A stretch of DNA of 53,849 nucleotides from Acidobacteriota bacterium (GTDB lineage Bacteria > Acidobacteriota > Vicinamibacteria > Vicinamibacterales > UBA2999), in the NCBI GenBank assembly GCA_016210845.1, contig JACQTK010000026.1, positions 1-53,849 on the forward strand. The letters run 5' to 3'. The position numbers and the translations under genes were made by a program. The notes below the pieces were generated by a model, which made no database searches, was not told the DNA's origin, and worked only from the letters and a program-made list of their open reading frames with translations. Of this stretch, positions 35,671 through 42,900 are shown in pieces. Each line of letters starts with the position of its first letter. Position 1 is the stretch's first letter.

Positions 35671-35732
35671 GACCGCGCCAGAAGCAGGACCACCCCGACG
35701 ATCAACGCAACCATCGACACGACTCGGGCCAT
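35661..35732 (-). CDS. Possible 23-residue hydrophobic leader peptide
   Basis: On the minus strand ATG 35732 opens a 23-codon frame, MARVVSMVALIVGVVLLLARSCA, a single membrane helix. It ends at TGA overlapping the first 10 bases of the sigma gene in another frame. It is below the ORF-track length limit. Placement suggests translational coupling to the sigma factor, but no Shine-Dalgarno is obvious and it may be chance. Confidence 0.3.
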   Translation of the reverse strand: MARVVSMVALIVGVVLLLARSCA

Positions 35733-35804
35733 CGCATGCTGCTACCGGATACTACACGCCCGCTGGGTGGTTTATTCGCCACCCGCAGGTGCGGGCGCCC
35801 GCCC

Positions 35805-36467
35805 TCATCGCAGCGAAATCCCCGCCGAGGCCGACACCAGCGTCGTCCGCGGCGTCTGCGCCAGCGGCACGGGCCGCGCCTCGGCCTGGATTACGTGGAA
35901 GCGCACGTCGAAGCCGAACGCAAGATGGTCGTTGCCGAACCACCGTGCGCCGCCGCCGACGTTGATGCTCCGAAGCCGGCCGCTGTCGCGCGAGACCCGG
36001 GTCCCGACACCGGATCGGGTGACGTCGACCTCCATCACACCCAGGCCCGCGCTCAGGTAGCTCCACCCGTCACGTGTCCCAAAGTTGACCGAGACTTGCG
36101 GTGCGAGCGTGCGCAGCTCCGCCAGGACGTCGGGGATGGTCCGTGTGACCGTCGTGGTGCTGGTCGACGTGGGCGTGGGCGGCGAGGTCGCGCGCCGAGC
36201 CCACAGGAGGTTCGCACCCAGCCCCAGACGGGCGGCGCCCAGCCGCAGCGGGTAGACGTGCGCGCCGATGTCGAGGCCGAATGCTCGCGCGGGAATCACG
36301 GTGCCCGATGGCACCGGCGTCAAAAAGGACGTGTCCTGCGGCAGCCCGACCGTCGTGCCGCGTACGTCGAGCACGTAAGGCCCTGGAGGGCCTGGCGGCG
36401 GGAGCTGGGCTGAGGCTGGCGACGGTACGAGCAGGCCGAGAACCAGGACGCCCGCGCGGCGCAGCAC
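35805..36467 (-). CDS. Predicted outer-membrane beta-barrel protein
   Basis: The 220-residue protein has a signal peptide ('VLVLGLLVPSPASAQ'). Alternating hydrophobic strands with glycines and aromatics follow, for example 'FGLDIGAHVYPLRLGAARLG', 'GWSYLSAGLGVMEVD' and 'HLAFGFDVRFHVIQ', as in small OmpA-like barrels. A Thr/Ser/Pro-rich insertion ('TSPPTPTSTSTTTVTRT') would be a loop. The last residue is Arg, not the usual Phe. It starts 3 bp after the deoC stop, in the same direction as deoC and rpiB. Confidence 0.6.
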   Translation of the reverse strand: MLRRAGVLVLGLLVPSPASAQLPPPGPPGPYVLDVRGTTVGLPQDTSFLTPVPSGTVIPARAFGLDIGAHVYPLRLGAARLGLGANLLWARRATSPPTPTSTSTTTVTRTIPDVLAELRTLAPQVSVNFGTRDGWSYLSAGLGVMEVDVTRSGVGTRVSRDSGRLRSINVGGGARWFGNDHLAFGFDVRFHVIQAEARPVPLAQTPRTTLVSASAGISLR

Positions 36468-36470
36468 CCG

Positions 36471-37337
36471 CTACCGCCCCTGCTCCGCGGGCTGCTGCGC
36501 GCGCGACTCCTGGACGATCCGCACCCCCGCGCTGGCGCCAATCCGCGTGGCTCCCGCCGCGACGAGTGCCTTCACGCCCTCGTAGTCGCGGATGCCGCCC
36601 GCCGCCTTCACGCCCATTTCCTCGCCCACCACCCGCCGCATGAGCGCCACGTCGGCCGCCGTGGCGCCGCCCGCGCCGAATCCCGTGGACGTCTTGACGA
36701 AGTCCGCGCCCGCGGCCTTGGCCAGCGTGCAGGCCGTGACCTTCTCCTCGTCGGTCAGCAGCGCCGCCTCGATGATGACCTTGCTCAACACCCCCGCATC
36801 GCGGCAGGGCGCCGTCACGGCCTCGATGTCGCGCTCCACGACCCGCAGGTCTCCCGACTTCAAGGCGCCGACGTTCGTCACCATGTCGATCTCCGTGGCG
36901 CCGTCGAAGATCGCGCGGCGAGTCTCGTAATGCTTCACGTCGGGTGTGGTGGCGCCGAGCGGGAAGCCGACGACGGAGCAGACCTTCACGGAGCTGCCGC
37001 GCAGCAGGCGCGCCGTCAGCGCGACCCACGTGGGGTTGACGCACACGCTCGCGAACCCGTACTGCATCGCCTCGCGGCACACCTGCTCGATGTCCTGGCG
37101 TGCGGCGTCGGGCCTGAGAAGCGTGTGATCGATCATCGCCGCCACGTCTCCCGCGGCGCCGCCCGCGGCATGCAGGCCGATCCGCGTGGCGCCCGCGGCG
37201 AGGATACCGCGCAGCCGATCCGGGCAGCATTCGTAGAGCACGGCATGACACGCGCAGCGCACGGGCGCGGACGCCCGTGCGGCGGCCACCTCTTCGACGA
37301 CGATCTGGATGAGACGCTGGAGGTCGGCGGGCTGCAT
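36471..37337 (-). CDS. deoC: Deoxyribose-phosphate aldolase with N-terminal extension
   Basis: It cleaves deoxyribose-5-phosphate to acetaldehyde and glyceraldehyde-3-phosphate. Schiff-base Lys is in '[11 protein letters not shown]', the second Lys in '[12 protein letters not shown]' and the acidic residue in '[11 protein letters not shown]'. The 288 residues exceed the usual 220-260. The first ~65 are an amphipathic helix ('[20 protein letters not shown]'), then a Cys-rich segment '[15 protein letters not shown]'. The helix resembles microcompartment encapsulation peptides. I use ATG 37337; the track ORF runs on into rpiB. It lies 35 bp after rpiB. Confidence 0.9.
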   Translation of the reverse strand: MQPADLQRLIQIVVEEVAAARASAPVRCACHAVLYECCPDRLRGILAAGATRIGLHAAGGAAGDVAAMIDHTLLRPDAARQDIEQVCREAMQYGFASVCVNPTWVALTARLLRGSSVKVCSVVGFPLGATTPDVKHYETRRAIFDGATEIDMVTNVGALKSGDLRVVERDIEAVTAPCRDAGVLSKVIIEAALLTDEEKVTACTLAKAAGADFVKTSTGFGAGGATAADVALMRRVVGEEMGVKAAGGIRDYEGVKALVAAGATRIGASAGVRIVQESRAQQPAEQGR

Positions 37338-37372
37338 CGTGTTGGCGACAGGGTGTGGGCCGGGTTCTGGTC

Positions 37373-38005
37373 TCAGACCCGGCGGCGCTCCAGCTCCTGA
37401 ATCTTGGCGAGCCGGCGGATGTAGCGAGCCTCGCGCATCGGCGTGTCCAGGAAGGTATCGACGATGGCCAGCGCCTGGGCGGCGTCGACGAGCGTGGAGC
37501 CGAGTGCCAGCACGTTGGCGCCGTTGTGCTGCCGCGCGTAGCGCGCCAGCGTCTCGCTGGAGCACATGGCCGCGCGCACGCCCGCCACCTTGTTCGCGGC
37601 GATGGCCGACCCGAGGCCAGCGCCGTCGAGGACGATCCCCGCCTCCGCCTCCTTGCGGGCCACCTGCATCGCCGCCGCGGCCGCCGTGTCCGGGTAGTCC
37701 ACGATTTCCGTGCTGTCGGTGCCCAGGTCGTGCACGGCGAGCCCCCGTCCGCGCAGGTGCGCGACGATCGCCTTCTTCAGCGCGAGCGCGGTGTGATCGC
37801 CCGCGATCGCCACGGTGCGAATGCGCTCCGGCGGCGCCAGTGCCGCCGCGTCGTCATCTCCCTGTTCGCGCACCAGCGAGATGCGGCGCGCCTTCAGCGT
37901 GTCGCGCGCCAACGGCGTGACGTGGCCACCCGCCACCAGCACCACGGCGCTCCCGTACTCGAGGACGCGCGCGTCCGCCTCGGTGATCAGCTGAAAGCGC
38001 TTCAT
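37373..38005 (-). CDS. rpiB: RpiB-family sugar-phosphate isomerase with N-terminal extension
   Basis: RpiB interconverts ribose-5- and ribulose-5-phosphate. The core has '[20 protein letters not shown]', '[13 protein letters not shown]', '[19 protein letters not shown]' and '[15 protein letters not shown]', so the His of the RQHN motif is kept. The catalytic Cys of the E. coli type (GILICGTG) is replaced: here it reads GIVLDGAG. About 60 extra N-terminal residues ('[20 protein letters not shown]', '[17 protein letters not shown]') resemble a domain seen in EutQ/EutT-like microcompartment proteins. 210 residues against a usual 150. It is first of the rpiB-deoC-barrel gene set. Confidence 0.82.
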   Translation of the reverse strand: MKRFQLITEADARVLEYGSAVVLVAGGHVTPLARDTLKARRISLVREQGDDDAAALAPPERIRTVAIAGDHTALALKKAIVAHLRGRGLAVHDLGTDSTEIVDYPDTAAAAAMQVARKEAEAGIVLDGAGLGSAIAANKVAGVRAAMCSSETLARYARQHNGANVLALGSTLVDAAQALAIVDTFLDTPMREARYIRRLAKIQELERRRV

Positions 38006-38016
38006 CCGGCGCGACT

Positions 38017-38544
38017 ATGTTAACGTGGAACGCCCTCGTGCATACCCTCATCTCGTCCGAGGATATTCAGCGCCGCGTGCGCGAGATGGCGCTCGAGATC
38101 CACCGCGACCATCCCGACGGCGTGCACCTGATCGCCGTGCTGAAGGGCGCGTTCGTGTTCCTCTCGGACCTTGCCCGGGTGCTCCCCGGACCGTGCTCGC
38201 TCGACTTCATGGCCGTCTCGAGCTACGCGAACAACACCTCCTCGTCCGGGCAGGTGCAGCTCCTCAAGGACCTCGGCACCGGCATCGAAGGGCGCGACGT
38301 CGTCATCGTCGAGGACATCGTCGACACCGGCCTGACGCTCGCCTACCTCCAGCGCATCCTGCGCGCGCGCGCCCCCCGCAACCTGCGCACCGCGTGCCTG
38401 CTGAGCAAGCCGTCGCGCCGCAAGGTCGACGTGACGGTCGAGTACATCGGCTTCGAGATCGAGGACAAGTTCGTGGTGGGCTACGGGCTCGACTATGCGG
38501 AGCAGTATCGGAATCTGCCCTATATCGCCGTGGTCGGCGATTAA
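38017..38544 (+). CDS. hpt: Hypoxanthine phosphoribosyltransferase
   Basis: It salvages hypoxanthine and guanine to IMP and GMP. The 175 residues show the PRPP motif 'VVIVEDIVDTGLTLAYLQ', 'HLIAVLKGAFVFLSDLARVL', the flexible loop 'SSYANNTSSSGQVQL' and the end motif 'VVGYGLDYAEQYRNLPYIAV'. Start choice is open: ATG 38017 or GTG 38038 (VHTLISSEDIQ). A TATGTT overlapping the ATG could be a -10, favouring the GTG. The divergent rpiB start is 11 bp away. Its 3' end overlaps the convergent next gene by 4 bp. Confidence 0.92.
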   Translation: MLTWNALVHTLISSEDIQRRVREMALEIHRDHPDGVHLIAVLKGAFVFLSDLARVLPGPCSLDFMAVSSYANNTSSSGQVQLLKDLGTGIEGRDVVIVEDIVDTGLTLAYLQRILRARAPRNLRTACLLSKPSRRKVDVTVEYIGFEIEDKFVVGYGLDYAEQYRNLPYIAVVGD

Positions 38545-39401
38545 GGCTTGACCGTTTCTTCCGTCGTCACCTCGAATCGGCGAAACCGGCCGTACGTCGC
38601 GGTGGCCGTGACCTCGTTGATGCCGCTGATGTGGCGCTCGCGGGTCTCCACCGGCACGTTGATGCCGAACCGCTCGTCGAACCCATACAGCGTGACGACT
38701 TCCGACCGCCCAGGCACCGCGATGGTCAGCCCGAACGAGCTCGTCACGGCCGCACCCGGGCGATCGATGCGCAGCTCCGTCCTGGCCACGCGGCCCGTCG
38801 CGCGTTCGATCCAGATCAGCCCGTTCGCGGGCAGATCGCGATTGCCCGCCGCCAGGAATACGGTGGGACGAACGTTCTCCTGGAACCGGACGCTCCAGAT
38901 ATCGGGACCGACGTCGCGGTCGTTGCGCACCAGGGTCCACCTGAATCGGCTCCGGTACTGATCCTGCAGAAACGCCATGGCCGCGAGCGGATCGTTCAGC
39001 GTGCCCACCCCTTCGAGGTTGAAGCGGGCTCCGGCCTCGGCAATCTCCCGCGCGCGGCGGAACGAGTTGTCGCTCGGCTCCAGGAAGAGCTGCTGCAGGC
39101 GGTCGTCGCGATCGCGCACGGGCTTGCCGTCGACCTCGAACACGTCGCGGAACGACTGCCAGACCGACGTGCCCGGCACCTGCACGATCAGGAAGTCCGA
39201 GCCGATCTCGCGGTTGCGCCGTTCCTGGATCAGGCGCTGTACCGACCGTTCCTCGGCGACGACGTTGGAGAACCTGGAGACGAACTCCGCCACGTACGCC
39301 GCGCCGCCAAGCAGGAGCGCGTCGAGTGTCGGCTGCTGCGCCGCCGGTCTCGCCGGCTGGACGAGCAGCAGCGCCAACAGCACGCCACCAAAGGCTCGCA
39401 T
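38541..39401 (-). CDS. Secreted hypothetical protein
   Basis: The 286-residue protein starts at ATG 39401 with a signal peptide ('MRAFGGVLLALLLVQPARPA'). The mature part has 'YVAEFVSRFSNVVAEERSVQ', 'SDFLIVQVPGTSVWQSFRDV', 'FEVDGKPVRDRDDRLQQLF' and, near the end, 'INVPVETRERHISGINEVTA'. I recognise it as a type of secreted protein common in Acidobacteriota but cannot name a function. It starts 2 bp after the stop of the amidohydrolase gene, so the two are probably one operon. Confidence 0.7.
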   Translation of the reverse strand: MRAFGGVLLALLLVQPARPAAQQPTLDALLLGGAAYVAEFVSRFSNVVAEERSVQRLIQERRNREIGSDFLIVQVPGTSVWQSFRDVFEVDGKPVRDRDDRLQQLFLEPSDNSFRRAREIAEAGARFNLEGVGTLNDPLAAMAFLQDQYRSRFRWTLVRNDRDVGPDIWSVRFQENVRPTVFLAAGNRDLPANGLIWIERATGRVARTELRIDRPGAAVTSSFGLTIAVPGRSEVVTLYGFDERFGINVPVETRERHISGINEVTATATYGRFRRFEVTTEETVKP

Positions 39402-39403
39402 GA

Positions 39404-40798
39404 TCAGTTGACCGCCGCGCGCACTTTCTCGGCCCAATCTCTCGCTTCGGAGAGGACACTGGCCTCGTCCAGCGTCAGCACCTTCCGGTTCCGCATCAGC
39501 ACCTTCCCCGCCACGATCGTGGTCTGCACGTCGTCGCCCCGAGTGACGTAGACCAGGTGCGAGATCGGATCGTACATCGGCGTCTGCCGCGCCCCCCGCA
39601 TGCCGACGACGATGACGTCCGCACGCTTATCGGGCTCGAGGGAGCCGATCGAGCGTTCCATCCCGAGCGCACGGGCGCCGCCGATGGTGGCCATGGCGAG
39701 GGCCTCGCGGGCATTCACCACGCGTGGATCGCCAGTATGCAGCTTATGAAGGAACGAGGCCAGGCGCATCGCTTCGAACATGTCGAGGTCGTTGTTGCTG
39801 GCGGCACCGTCGGTGCCCAGACCCAGGGCGACGCCTTCACGCAAGTACGCAGGAACGGGCGCCGTCCCGCTGGCCAGCTTCATGTTGCTTTCCGGGTTGT
39901 GGGACACGCCGACCCCGCGCGATTTCAGGATGGCAATCTCCGGCTCGGACACCCACACCGCGTGCGCCGCCAGCACGCCAGGACCCAGGAAGCCGAGGCC
40001 GTCGAGATATCGCACGGGCGACGTCTTGAAGCGCTCCTCAGCACCTTGCACCTCGTCGCGCGTCTCGGCGAGATGGATGAGCGTGGGCACGCCGTGCTTC
40101 CGCGCCAGCTCGCGGCTGGCTGTCAGCATCGGACCGTCCAGCGTATACATCGCGTGAGGCGCCACGGCGGGCGTAATGAGCGGGTCGTTCTTGAACGTCT
40201 GGATGAACGCCTCGGCCCGTGTCAGCGCCTCCGCAGGCGTCTTTGCGTCGGCGACCGGAAACTGGACCACCGTCTGACCCAGCACGCCCCGCAGGCCGGC
40301 GGCCTTCGTCTCCTTGGCGATCTCCTCCTCGAAGTAATACATGTCCGCGTACGTGGTGGTCCCGGACTGAATCATCTCGAGCGCCGCCAGCCGCGTGCCC
40401 GCGCGCACGAACTCGGGTGACACGGTCTTCGCCTCCGCGGGGAAGATGTACTTGTTCAGCCATTCCATCAGCGCGAGGTCGTCGGCCAGACCGCGATACA
40501 GCACCATCGGCGCATGGGTGTGGGTGTTGATCAGGCCTGGCAGCACCACGTGGCCTGCAGCGTCAATCGCCTCCGCTCCACGGAACTGCCGGGCGATCAC
40601 GTCGGCGGTATCCACGGCCACAATGTCGGCCCCGTCGATGGCGAGCGCGCCATCGGGGATGACGCGCCCGGCGGGATCCATCGTCACCACCGTGCCGCCG
40701 GTGATGACGAGCGATACCGTCCGCTGCGCGTCCTGCGACCAGACGATGGCGAGGCCCACCGCCGCGACGGCCGCCACCACCGCGATGCGCGTCTTCAT
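39404..40798 (-). CDS. Exported amidohydrolase, MTA/SAH or adenosine deaminase-like
   Basis: The 464-residue protein begins with a signal or anchor ('MKTRIAVVAAVAAVGLAIVW'). A metal-dependent hydrolase of the TrzN/MtaD group follows: 'GLINTHTHAPMVLYRGLADD' (HxH metal site), 'THAPHAMYTLD'-type 'AVAPHAMYTLDGP', 'IHLAETRDE', 'AHAVWVSEPEI', 'VSHNPESNMKLASG' and 'LGTDGAASNNDLDMFEAMR'. The closest functions are 5-methylthioadenosine/S-adenosylhomocysteine deaminase or guanine deaminase. Export is unusual for these. With hpt and upp alongside, a nucleoside-salvage role is likely. Divergent from upp with 8 bp between starts. Confidence 0.85.
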   Translation of the reverse strand: MKTRIAVVAAVAAVGLAIVWSQDAQRTVSLVITGGTVVTMDPAGRVIPDGALAIDGADIVAVDTADVIARQFRGAEAIDAAGHVVLPGLINTHTHAPMVLYRGLADDLALMEWLNKYIFPAEAKTVSPEFVRAGTRLAALEMIQSGTTTYADMYYFEEEIAKETKAAGLRGVLGQTVVQFPVADAKTPAEALTRAEAFIQTFKNDPLITPAVAPHAMYTLDGPMLTASRELARKHGVPTLIHLAETRDEVQGAEERFKTSPVRYLDGLGFLGPGVLAAHAVWVSEPEIAILKSRGVGVSHNPESNMKLASGTAPVPAYLREGVALGLGTDGAASNNDLDMFEAMRLASFLHKLHTGDPRVVNAREALAMATIGGARALGMERSIGSLEPDKRADVIVVGMRGARQTPMYDPISHLVYVTRGDDVQTTIVAGKVLMRNRKVLTLDEASVLSEARDWAEKVRAAVN

Positions 40799-40806
40799 AG
40801 CCGGAT

Positions 40807-41442
40807 ATGATATCCCCCGTGCCTCTTCGTCTCGTGGACCATCCGCTCGTGCACGATGCCCTGATGCAGCTGCGCGACGCGCGCACCGCGCCGCCCGAGT
40901 TCCGGCGCGCCGCCAACCGGATCAGCGTGCTGCTGGCGGCCGACGCCCTTCGCGACGTGCCCTCGGTCGCCGTCACCGTGACGACGCCGCTCGGCCCCGC
41001 CGACGGCCGCATCGTGCGCACCGACGTCGTGGTCGTTCCCGTGCTGCGGGCTGGACTCGGAATGCTGGACGCGGTGCTCGAGCTGCTCCCCGCGGCGCGC
41101 GTGGGCCATATCGGCCTGCAGCGGGACGAAGCCACTGCGATCGCCTCCAGGTACTATTCGAAGCTGCCCGCCAGCATTCGCGACAGCTATGTGCTGATGA
41201 TCGACCCGATGCTGGCGACCGGCGGCAGCGCTGTGGCCGCGATCGACTTGATCAAGGCCGCCAGTGCGCGGACCATCCGCATGATCTGCATCGTTGCCGC
41301 CCCGGAGGGCGTCGCCCTGATCGAGCGCCACCATCCCGACGTCGTCGTCTATGCTCCCGTGGTGGATCGCGAGCTCGATGCGCGGAAGTTCATCGTGCCG
41401 GGCCTCGGCGACTTCGGCGATCGCCTGTACGGGACGGTCTAG
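40807..41442 (+). CDS. upp: Uracil phosphoribosyltransferase
   Basis: It makes UMP from uracil and PRPP. The 211 residues show 'VVVVPVLRAGLGMLDAVLEL', PRPP motif 'MLMIDPMLATGGSAVAAID'-type 'VLMIDPMLATGGSAVAAIDL', and the uracil-binding 'VPGLGDFGDRLYGT'. The start is ATG 40807 or GTG 40819 (VPLRLVDHP). The ATG lies inside GGATATGATATCC, a perfect dyad containing TATGAT. That dyad may be a -10/operator, making the GTG a leaderless start. It is divergent from the amidohydrolase gene. Confidence 0.93.
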   Translation: MISPVPLRLVDHPLVHDALMQLRDARTAPPEFRRAANRISVLLAADALRDVPSVAVTVTTPLGPADGRIVRTDVVVVPVLRAGLGMLDAVLELLPAARVGHIGLQRDEATAIASRYYSKLPASIRDSYVLMIDPMLATGGSAVAAIDLIKAASARTIRMICIVAAPEGVALIERHHPDVVVYAPVVDRELDARKFIVPGLGDFGDRLYGTV

Positions 41443-41513
41443 CCGGTGTGCTAGACTGAAGATTCGACGGGCCTGACAGGGCCGGATTCCTCATCCGCCT
41501 TCTGCACGACGAC

Positions 41514-41588
41514 GGGCGCGTGGCTCAGCGGTAGAGCATTCGCTTCACACGCGAGGGGTCGGTGGTTCGATTCCACCCGCGCCCACCA
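41514..41588 (+). tRNA. tRNA-Val (CAC)
   Basis: Acceptor GGGCGCG/CGCGCCC, D arm 'ggctcagcggtagagc', anticodon stem TTCGC/GCGAG with loop TTCACAC (anticodon CAC) and T arm 'gtggttcgattccac' are all present. The 3' end ACCA is encoded. An extended -10 (TGcTAGACT, 41449-41457) lies about 57 nt upstream. Its last six bases begin a 30-bp sequence repeated perfectly at 47173-47202. Confidence 0.96.
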
Positions 41589-41650
41589 CCTCCAACTCAT
41601 TGATTCCAAACGAGCGGAATCGGATCCCAGACTGGCAATCGAACCGCTAC
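41583..41650. repeat. 65-bp repeat, copy 1 (overlaps tRNA-Val 3' end)
   Basis: The first 30 bases, beginning CCACCACCTCCAACTCATTG, are identical to 47173-47202. Similarity continues through CGGAATC to 'actggcaatcgaaccg'. Inside, GATTCC and GGAATC form an inverted repeat. In copies 2 and 3 a palindrome precedes the repeat; here the tRNA does. It could be an attachment site. The stretch from 41651 to 41769 holds 'ttcgatcctggatcgaa', a 17-bp palindrome, and no gene. Confidence 0.7.
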
Positions 41651-41769
41651 AAGCATCCGTGACTTCGATCCTGGATCGAACGTTCCAAAACGAATGCTCC
41701 TGAGATCGAATGCCCCTTGAAGATCGGCACCGACGATGCCATCGTCGTCCTACGAAATGACGAAGGGAA

Positions 41770-42087
41770 ATGAGTGACGACTCGCCGGTTCTGCGCAAAG
41801 GCCCGCTGAAGGGAAAGCGTATCGAATTCGCACCCACGGCTGGTATCGAGGCCTTCGAGGAGATCACCGAAGATTTCATGCTCAACATCTTCGGCTTCGA
41901 GCCCGGGCAGTACCTGATTACGGATCTCTCCAGCCTGCATGATTTCGTCGGAGTCGACGACATGGAAGTGGTGGACATGCTCGCGAGAATCAGGGAGGTT
42001 TACGGACTCGATCTCGCCGATCTTCCGAACGCAAATCTGCTAGAAATCGTCCGCAGGTTGGATGGACACCGGGCCGATCAACGGTGA
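41770..42087 (+). CDS. Small acidic protein A1, candidate immunity protein
   Basis: The 105-residue protein begins 'MSDDSPVLRKGPLKGKRIEF' and has 'GIEAFEEITEDFMLNIFGFE' and 'YLITDLSSLHDFVGVDDMEV'. It ends in a leucine-rich helix. It has no signal or membrane segment. A paralogue of 101 residues lies at 42901, and the upstream ~180 bp is duplicated with it. Its stop overlaps the start of the next gene by GTGA, implying coupled expression with the putative toxin. I do not recognise the family; small, acidic, duplicated and toxin-coupled fits immunity or antitoxin. Confidence 0.6.
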   Translation: MSDDSPVLRKGPLKGKRIEFAPTAGIEAFEEITEDFMLNIFGFEPGQYLITDLSSLHDFVGVDDMEVVDMLARIREVYGLDLADLPNANLLEIVRRLDGHRADQR

Positions 42088-42437
42088 TCGCCACGGAAAC
42101 GACGAAGACCGGTGAGGTGTTCGTGCGGTTCTCCGCCTTCCAGAACGACAACCGCATCCGAGAGGACGGAAGCCTTCGACCTGGGACCTACGCAACGACC
42201 GAGGAGGATGCGAGGAACGTCAAAACCGGAAGGGATGCGGTCGCCCGGTATGCCCTGTCGAATCCGCAGCCAGCGTCCTACCGCTTCACAATCAGGCCGG
42301 AGATAGATACGGTTATTCAGAAGGGGATCGTCCAACCGGCGTTCGAGCAGCCTGGCGGTGGCGTGGAAGTGATCTTCAAGGATGGAGCGGCGCCGAACAC
42401 GGTGACGTTGCCGCCTGATAAGATTCCGGACGAGTGA
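42084..42437 (+). CDS. Orphan polymorphic-toxin-tip-like protein
   Basis: The 117-residue protein includes 'SLRPGTYATTEEDARNVKTG', 'RDAVARYALSNPQPASYRFT' and 'VQPAFEQPGGGVEVIFKDGA'. This resembles C-terminal toxin domains of Rhs/polymorphic toxins of the ADP-ribosyltransferase-like (HYD1/ART) kind, where RF..., GTYAT and QPGGGxE motifs recur. That is recollection of family pattern, not a search. There is no signal or delivery domain, so it would be an orphan cassette. It is coupled to the gene before (GTGA) and followed after 3 bp by a small protein. Confidence 0.45.
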   Translation: MIATETTKTGEVFVRFSAFQNDNRIREDGSLRPGTYATTEEDARNVKTGRDAVARYALSNPQPASYRFTIRPEIDTVIQKGIVQPAFEQPGGGVEVIFKDGAAPNTVTLPPDKIPDE

Positions 42438-42440
42438 GAA

Positions 42441-42644
42441 ATGAGAATCAAGCTTGATCGATGCTGGACTGAGCGACTGCTCGACTTGCCCGAGTCCGGA
42501 ATGGGCTATCAACGGGTCGACGTTCGACTGGCCGATGGTCGGGTCTTGCGCGACGTCGTCGTGTTCAACGCTGAGGAATTGGAAGTTCCTGACGAAGTCG
42601 GGCCGGCCACTATCGCTGATGTCAGTCTACATGCGGCCTCGTAG
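42441..42644 (+). CDS. Small hypothetical protein in the toxin-like operon
   Basis: The 67-residue protein reads 'MRIKLDRCWTERLLDLPESG' then 'MGYQRVDVRLADGRVLRDVV' and ends acidic. It starts 3 bp after the stop of the toxin-like gene, so it is the third gene of the operon. Similar small proteins with 'PESGMGYQRVDV' are, as far as I recall, found beside toxin-like genes, which would make it a second immunity or antitoxin candidate. Function not established. Confidence 0.55.
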   Translation: MRIKLDRCWTERLLDLPESGMGYQRVDVRLADGRVLRDVVVFNAEELEVPDEVGPATIADVSLHAAS

Positions 42645-42727
42645 CCTCTCAGGCCGCACACCTGAGCTGGTCGAGTGTCTTCAGCCAGGCAGCAAGGCGG
42701 TTCCAACTGGCGCCAGTTAGCTGATAT

Positions 42728-42795
42728 GGACCACCTCCAACCTGTTGATTCCAAACGACCGGAATCCTGATCCCAAATCGCCAATCGAACCGCGC
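42728..42795. repeat. 65-bp repeat, copy 2
   Basis: GACCACCTCCAACCTGTTGA and the following bases match copy 1 with a few changes; the GATTCC/GGAATC dyad is kept. It is preceded by AACTGGCGCCAGTT, a perfect 14-bp palindrome (42704-42717). A plus-strand small gene begins about 105 bp after it. The interval 42645-42727 also aligns without gaps to 47110-47170. Confidence 0.65.
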
Positions 42796-42900
42796 AGGCT
42801 CCAGTATCGGGCCTACGAGACTGACTCCGAGTCGAACCCGCTGTTGAAGATCGGCGCCGACGATGGCATCGTCGTCCATCGAGGTGGCGGTGACACACGA

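Noticed and set aside
41451-41978. Minus-strand frame with 'RVESNHRPLACEANALPLSH'
   Set aside because: That peptide is the well-known antisense translation of tRNA genes; here it crosses tRNA-Val.
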